DNA of 34,621 nt from NCBI GenBank assembly GCA_964446285.1, contig CAYUNT010000022.1:1-34621 (forward strand), given 5' to 3'. Made by a program: the position numbers and the translations under genes. A model generated the notes under the pieces. It had not been told where the DNA came from, searched no databases, and was given only the letters and a program-made list of their open reading frames with translations. The DNA is from CAYUNT01 sp964446285. GTDB lineage: Bacteria; Sumerlaeota; Sumerlaeia; SLMS01; CAYUNT01. Shown here piece by piece: positions 32,996 to 34,621 of the stretch (the first letter of the stretch is position 1; each line of letters starts with the position of its first letter).

Positions 32996-34351
32996 ATGAA
33001 TCGCGCCGATGCCGCCGCCTGGCTGCGCCTTTTTCTCGCAGTCCGGCTCGAACGGCGTCAGTGGAGCGGCTTGGTTGGTGCCTGGCCCGATCCGCGACGA
33101 ATTGGCGCTCAGTCCGTCGATGCGCTGTGCCAGGCTGGCCGCCTCGCGCCCGACACCGCCCGCCGGCTGCGCGAGGGCGCTCCGCAAGAGCAAGTCGAGG
33201 CGGAACTGGCGCTTATGGAGAGCCGCCGCGCGCGTCTTGTTATGTGCTTCGATCCAGACTACCCGGACATCTTGCGGCGAATGACCATTCCTCCGGCGGT
33301 GTTTTACATGGCGGGCGAGTATCTCGGATGCGACGAGGCCGCCGTGGCCGTGGTAGGGCCGCGCCTGGCCAGCGTTCATGGCCGCGAGGCTGCGCGGCGC
33401 ATCGCGCACGGGCTGGCCAGCGCCGGACTCACTATCGTCAGCGGATTCGCCGTCGGAATCGACTCCGCGGCTCATGTGGCGGCGCTCGACGCGGGCGGGC
33501 GTACGCTGGCCGTCCTTGGATGCGGGCTGGGAGTGGATTACCCGGCCAACCACGCCGAATTGCGCGCCCGCATTGTGGAAGCGGGGCGCGGCGCGCTCCT
33601 GAGCGAATTCCCCATGACGGCCAAGCCGCTCCGTCATCATTTTCCGCCGCGCAACTCGCTGATCGCCGGCCTGGCGCTGGCTACTGTGGTGATCGAAGCC
33701 TCGGAAAAAAGCGGCGCGCTCGTAACGGCTCAATCCGCGCTCGAGGAAAACCGTTATGTTTTTGCTGTCCCGGGCGACATCACACGCGAAGGCACGCGGG
33801 GGTCCAACGCCTTATTGCGCGAGGGGGCGATTCCGCTGACCGCGGCCGAGGAACTCCTTGAGGACTTGCGTCCGCAGCTCGATCCGATTTTCCAGCGCCA
33901 CGGCATTGCGCAGCCCGCGTGCTGGCAGAAACCCCGCCAAGCCTTAGAAGCAGAAACGATTCCGCCAGAAGACGAGGAAGGAATGGAGGAGCAAGGAGAA
34001 GACGGCGAAGCCTTGGAAGATGAAGAAAGGCATGGCGGAGAAGGAAAGTTGGAAAGCAAGAAAACCGGAAAAAGCCACACCGCCAGAAGCAAAAATTCCG
34101 CCGCCATTTCAGCGTCCGCTCCGCCCGCCATGCCCGCCTCGCCGCGAAATCCGCCGGCATCTTCCGTGGACCATCCGGAGGCCCAACGGCTTTTGCGCCG
34201 CATTGCGCGCGAACCCGCCGATCTCGACACGCTGGTGAACGAGTTTGTTCCCGAGACGCTCGATATTGGCCGACTTTCAACGCTTCTTCTCCAGCTCGAA
34301 TTGACCGGGCGCATCCGCCAACTGCCCGGGAAAATCTATATGGCGGAGTGA
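32996..34351 (+). CDS. dprA: DNA-processing protein DprA with acidic linker
   Basis: DprA (Smf) binds incoming single-stranded DNA and loads RecA during natural transformation. The 451-residue protein has an N-terminal helical region (about 1-75), a Rossmann-like core (AVAVVGPRLASVHGREAARR, AGLTIVSGFAVGIDSAAH, LAVLGCGLGVDYPANH, EFPMTAKPLRHHFPPRNSLI, SEKSGALVTAQSA, VFAVPGD, GSNALLREGA) and a C-terminal winged-helix DprA_WH-like domain (LLRRIAREPADLDTLVNEF to GKIYMAE). The usual VGSR phosphate-binding motif reads VGPR. Between core and winged helix is a linker of about 75 residues, first acidic (EGMEEQGEDGEALEDEE) then Lys/Ser/Pro-rich, making the protein longer than typical DprA. It starts 13 bases after the preceding gene, close to the pilus genes. 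Confidence 0.95.
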   Translation: MNRADAAAWLRLFLAVRLERRQWSGLVGAWPDPRRIGAQSVDALCQAGRLAPDTARRLREGAPQEQVEAELALMESRRARLVMCFDPDYPDILRRMTIPPAVFYMAGEYLGCDEAAVAVVGPRLASVHGREAARRIAHGLASAGLTIVSGFAVGIDSAAHVAALDAGGRTLAVLGCGLGVDYPANHAELRARIVEAGRGALLSEFPMTAKPLRHHFPPRNSLIAGLALATVVIEASEKSGALVTAQSALEENRYVFAVPGDITREGTRGSNALLREGAIPLTAAEELLEDLRPQLDPIFQRHGIAQPACWQKPRQALEAETIPPEDEEGMEEQGEDGEALEDEERHGGEGKLESKKTGKSHTARSKNSAAISASAPPAMPASPRNPPASSVDHPEAQRLLRRIAREPADLDTLVNEFVPETLDIGRLSTLLLQLELTGRIRQLPGKIYMAE

Positions 34352-34621
34352 TGCCATTTTCCCTTAATTATGTGCCCTAAATTTGCCCAGTAGAGACACC
34401 GTTGTTTACGCCGCCAAGAGCACGGAATCGGTTTTTCCATCCGGTCGGATTCCTGCGAATCCCAAGGGGATTCCATAACAAAGCCCAGGGTCAGCGAGGA
34501 ACGAGCGCCACCCTGGGGAAAAGAGCAAACAGAATATCCATACCCTGCAAGGGTTAAATAAATTGTAGTCCGCCCGATGTGGATTTCCCCGGTCTTTTCT
34601 TCTTTGCGGCGCGGCGGCTTG
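34352..34621. repeat. Downstream region with inverted repeats
   Basis: No gene is seen in the last 270 bases. CCCAGGGT (34484-34491) and ACCCTGGG (34510-34517) form a perfect 8-bp inverted repeat, preceded by several GGAATC/GGATTCC motifs (34424-34474). The string around it (AGGGTCAGCGAGGAACGAGC) resembles dispersed elements I recall from planctomycete and verrucomicrobial genomes. Confidence 0.55.

Noticed and set aside
1..34621. tRNA or rRNA genes, transposase, integrase or prophage genes
   Set aside because: No cloverleaf-like sequence, rRNA motif or characteristic protein was found while reading both strands; short RNAs cannot be excluded by eye.

Overview
The window (34.6 kb, GC-rich, about 58-60% by eye) looks like a chromosomal segment of a diderm bacterium from a poorly characterised lineage. 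An arabinose-5-phosphate isomerase (KdsD, Kdo/LPS synthesis) and two secretins imply an outer membrane. The pseudopilins, with a PNFLEMQTREKVSRAKADMR-like segment after the prepilin helix, together with secreted beta-helix proteins carrying thrombospondin-3 and dockerin-like tails, resemble what I remember from candidate phyla such as Sumerlaeota (BRC1), Hydrogenedentota and some PVC-group bacteria. This placement is an inference; there is no rRNA or marker set here. I see no rRNA, tRNA, CRISPR array, integrase or insertion-sequence transposase.

Layout. 43-6795, all minus strand: subtilisin-like secreted protease, threonine synthase (thrC), a small exported protein and a GT4 glycosyltransferase; a repeat island lies at 2062-2351. 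7285-8532, plus: ribonuclease D. 9085-13904, plus: two large secreted right-handed beta-helix proteins, each ending in calcium-binding TSP3 repeats and a dockerin-like pair, each followed by strong hairpins. 14224-16022, minus: an alpha/beta hydrolase and a membrane-anchored TPR protein. 16323-21934, plus: a lipoprotein, two tandem paralogous secretins, and a secreted polysaccharide deacetylase. 21988-26059, minus: mazG, a large low-complexity protein of unknown function, and kdsD. 26591-34351, plus: two tandem pseudopilins, a PilB/GspE ATPase, a PilC/GspF platform protein, a one-TM protein of unknown function, and dprA.

How they fit together. Secretins, pseudopilins, assembly ATPase and inner-membrane platform are the core of a type II secretion or type IV pilus machine, split into two blocks about 6 kb apart and interrupted by the mazG-kdsD block. 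No GspC/L/M, PilM/N/O or prepilin peptidase is present. The exported protease, deacetylase and beta-helix proteins are plausible cargo. DprA at the end of the pilus block raises the alternative or extra role of DNA uptake. The protease and the deacetylase share a C-terminal golvesin-like domain, and both secretins share a short C-terminal tail, suggesting two recurrent targeting or docking modules.

The non-coding DNA is unusually rich in dispersed repeats: heptamer and nonamer tandem tracts, two copies of a terminator-like hairpin related by compensatory substitutions, a 102-bp composite palindrome, a 66-bp tandem repeat, and further inverted repeats at 22934-23017 and 34484-34517. Several of these are read into apparent protein termini. 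The most interesting observations are the pseudopilin duplication, with a near-identical tract over promoter-proximal leader and N-terminus and a divergent middle, and the tandem secretin pair. I did not find a clearly new enzymatic or defence system.
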